Assembly: GCA_016710285.1 (NCBI GenBank)
Contig: JADJXR010000001.1
Location: forward strand, 2,792,501 to 2,856,500
Length of the DNA: 64,000 nt
From: Chlorobiota bacterium
Lineage (GTDB): Bacteria > Bacteroidota > Ignavibacteria > OLB7
Direction: 5' to 3'
This document shows positions 63,023 to 64,000 of this stretch, one piece after another (within the stretch, counting starts at the first letter, position 1; every line of letters begins with the position of its first letter). The position numbers and the translations under genes are program-made. A model generated the notes under the pieces. That model did no database searches and had not been told where the DNA came from. It saw only the letters and a program-made list of their open reading frames with translations.

Positions 63023-64000
63023 ATGCCTGGCTTATACCTCCATATTCCGTTTTGCGAGCGGAAGTGCATTTACTGCAACTTCTACTCGGTGGAGAACCTT
63101 GCCCCACGCGAGCGGTTTCTGCAGGCGCTGGCGCGGGAGATAGATCTGCGTGCCGATCAGCTATCAGCGGTGCCGGATGCCCCAACGGAATATTCCACCA
63201 TCTTCTTCGGCGGCGGAACTCCATCGCTCCTTTCGCCGGAGCAATTGGGGGGGATTATGGAGTCGCTGCGCCGCCGGTTTGCGATTGCGCCCGATGCCGA
63301 GATCACCATGGAATGCAACCCGGGCGCGCTAACCGAAGGCTGGCTTCCTGGCTACCGAGCGTTGGGGGTGAACCGCTTAAGTTTTGGCGTGCAATCCTTC
63401 CACGACGACGACCTGCGGTTCCTTAGCCGCATCCACACTGCCGCCGAAGCACGGCGCGGAATTGCCGCCGCGATGGAGGTGTTCGGCAACGTCTCGCTGG
63501 ACCTCATCTTCGCGCTGCCGGGCCAAACCACTCAGCGTTGGCGCAGCAATCTGCGCGAAGGGGTGGCGTTGGGAACCGAGCATATCAGTGCCTACGCGCT
63601 GATCTTTGAGGAGGGAACACCCCTAAACGCAATGCGTCTTAGCGGCAGCGTTTCCCCCGCGCCCGACGACCTGGATGCCGAGATGTATGCCGAGACAATG
63701 GAGACGCTGGCCGAGCATGGATTCGGCCAGTATGAGGTGAGCAACTACGCGAAGCCCGGGCGGGAATGCCGGCATAATTTGGGATACTGGGAGCGGCAGA
63801 CCTACATCTCCTTTGGACCATCGGCACACAGCTTTTTGCGCCGCGAGCAACAGCCGCAGGAGCGTTGGGCAAACGTCTCAAGCCTGTCGGCCTACTTGCA
63901 GCAGGTGGAGGCCGGAACCTTGCCCGTTGCGTCGCGTGAATTGCTATCTTCGCAGCTTGTTTTGGAGGAGGTGGTGATGCTGGGGCTTCGGAGCCGGGGG
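63023..64000 (+). CDS. Radical SAM HemW/coproporphyrinogen III oxidase-like, 3' partial
   Basis: The gene runs off the right edge after 326 codons; HemW proteins are about 370-400 residues, so 50-80 are missing. It starts MPGLYLHIPFCERKCIYC, with the [4Fe-4S] cysteines 11, 15 and 18. FFGGGTPSLLSPEQL, CNPGALTEGWL, SFGVQSFHDDDLRFLSRIH and DLIFALPGQT are the SAM and substrate motifs. The Cys set and short N-terminus fit HemW, a heme chaperone, better than true HemN. AlphaHemN-type coproporphyrinogen oxidase activity cannot be excluded until the C-terminus is seen. Confidence 0.9.
   Translation, partial: MPGLYLHIPFCERKCIYCNFYSVENLAPRERFLQALAREIDLRADQLSAVPDAPTEYSTIFFGGGTPSLLSPEQLGGIMESLRRRFAIAPDAEITMECNPGALTEGWLPGYRALGVNRLSFGVQSFHDDDLRFLSRIHTAAEARRGIAAAMEVFGNVSLDLIFALPGQTTQRWRSNLREGVALGTEHISAYALIFEEGTPLNAMRLSGSVSPAPDDLDAEMYAETMETLAEHGFGQYEVSNYAKPGRECRHNLGYWERQTYISFGPSAHSFLRREQQPQERWANVSSLSAYLQQVEAGTLPVASRELLSSQLVLEEVVMLGLRSRG

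Overview
The window looks like the chromosome of a free-living Gram-negative bacterium of the Bacteroidota/Chlorobiota side of the FCB group; a Kapabacteria- or Ignavibacteria-like lineage is my best guess. This is inference from gene content: LptE, heptosyltransferase-like and Omp85 proteins show an outer membrane. PD40-OmpA lipoproteins, LTxxQ periplasmic proteins, a BtpA protein, a HemX-HemA pair and a complete SUF operon without ISC genes fit that group. The DNA is GC-rich by eye and nearly every base is coding. I found no tRNA, rRNA, CRISPR array, transposase, integrase or phage gene.

Layout. 1-1.3 kb: the end of a thioesterase gene and a PqqB-like metallo-hydrolase. 1.3-7.8 kb (minus): sufB-sufC-sufD-sufS-sufU-sufT and a terminal Rrf2 regulator, with a promoter-like dyad at 7.9 kb. 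8-10 kb: a SpoU RNA methyltransferase facing a secreted metallophosphatase whose 5' end seems frameshifted. 10.2-12.1 kb: an ECF sigma factor, a small membrane protein and an LTxxQ protein. 12.2-17.8 kb: GH105-like hydrolase, agmatinase-family enzyme, an LTxxQ protein, RsmG, DapA, DapB. 17.9-22.1 kb: two glycosyltransferases, a DUF3108 protein and LptE. 22.1-28.1 kb (minus): sigma-54 activator, B12-binding domain, HemA, HemX, RodA and a membrane-anchored coiled-coil protein.

28.4-44.8 kb is almost all plus strand: envelope genes (barrel, PD40-OmpA lipoprotein, serine hydrolase, NfeD protease, Omp85 protein), then prfB with its programmed +1 frameshift, an AtuA-like protein, pyrE and a coupled set of two paralogous lipoproteins plus a secreted barrel-like protein. 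TauE/SafE, MiaE, Fmt, RadA and a VOC protein follow. 44.8-50.5 kb (minus) runs hypothetical protein-lysC-ybaB-btpA-MATE-prmA. 50.8-64 kb holds a TPR protein, a Fic-fold protein lacking the catalytic histidine beside palindromic repeats, a diacylglycerol glycosyltransferase, an APC transporter, a lipoprotein, DinB, TrpS, a second serine hydrolase, DUF983 and a HemW-like gene cut by the window end.

Most genes are housekeeping: Fe-S assembly, lysine and diaminopimelate synthesis (DapA, DapB, LysC), heme synthesis (HemA, HemX), translation (RF2, Fmt, TrpS, MiaE, RsmG, PrmA), cell shape (RodA) and envelope building. No unmistakable new system is present. The best candidates for something undescribed are the lipoprotein-lipoprotein-barrel set after pyrE, the degenerate Fic protein with its palindromes, and the ECF-LTxxQ cassette with a minisatellite across the sigma-factor stop codon.
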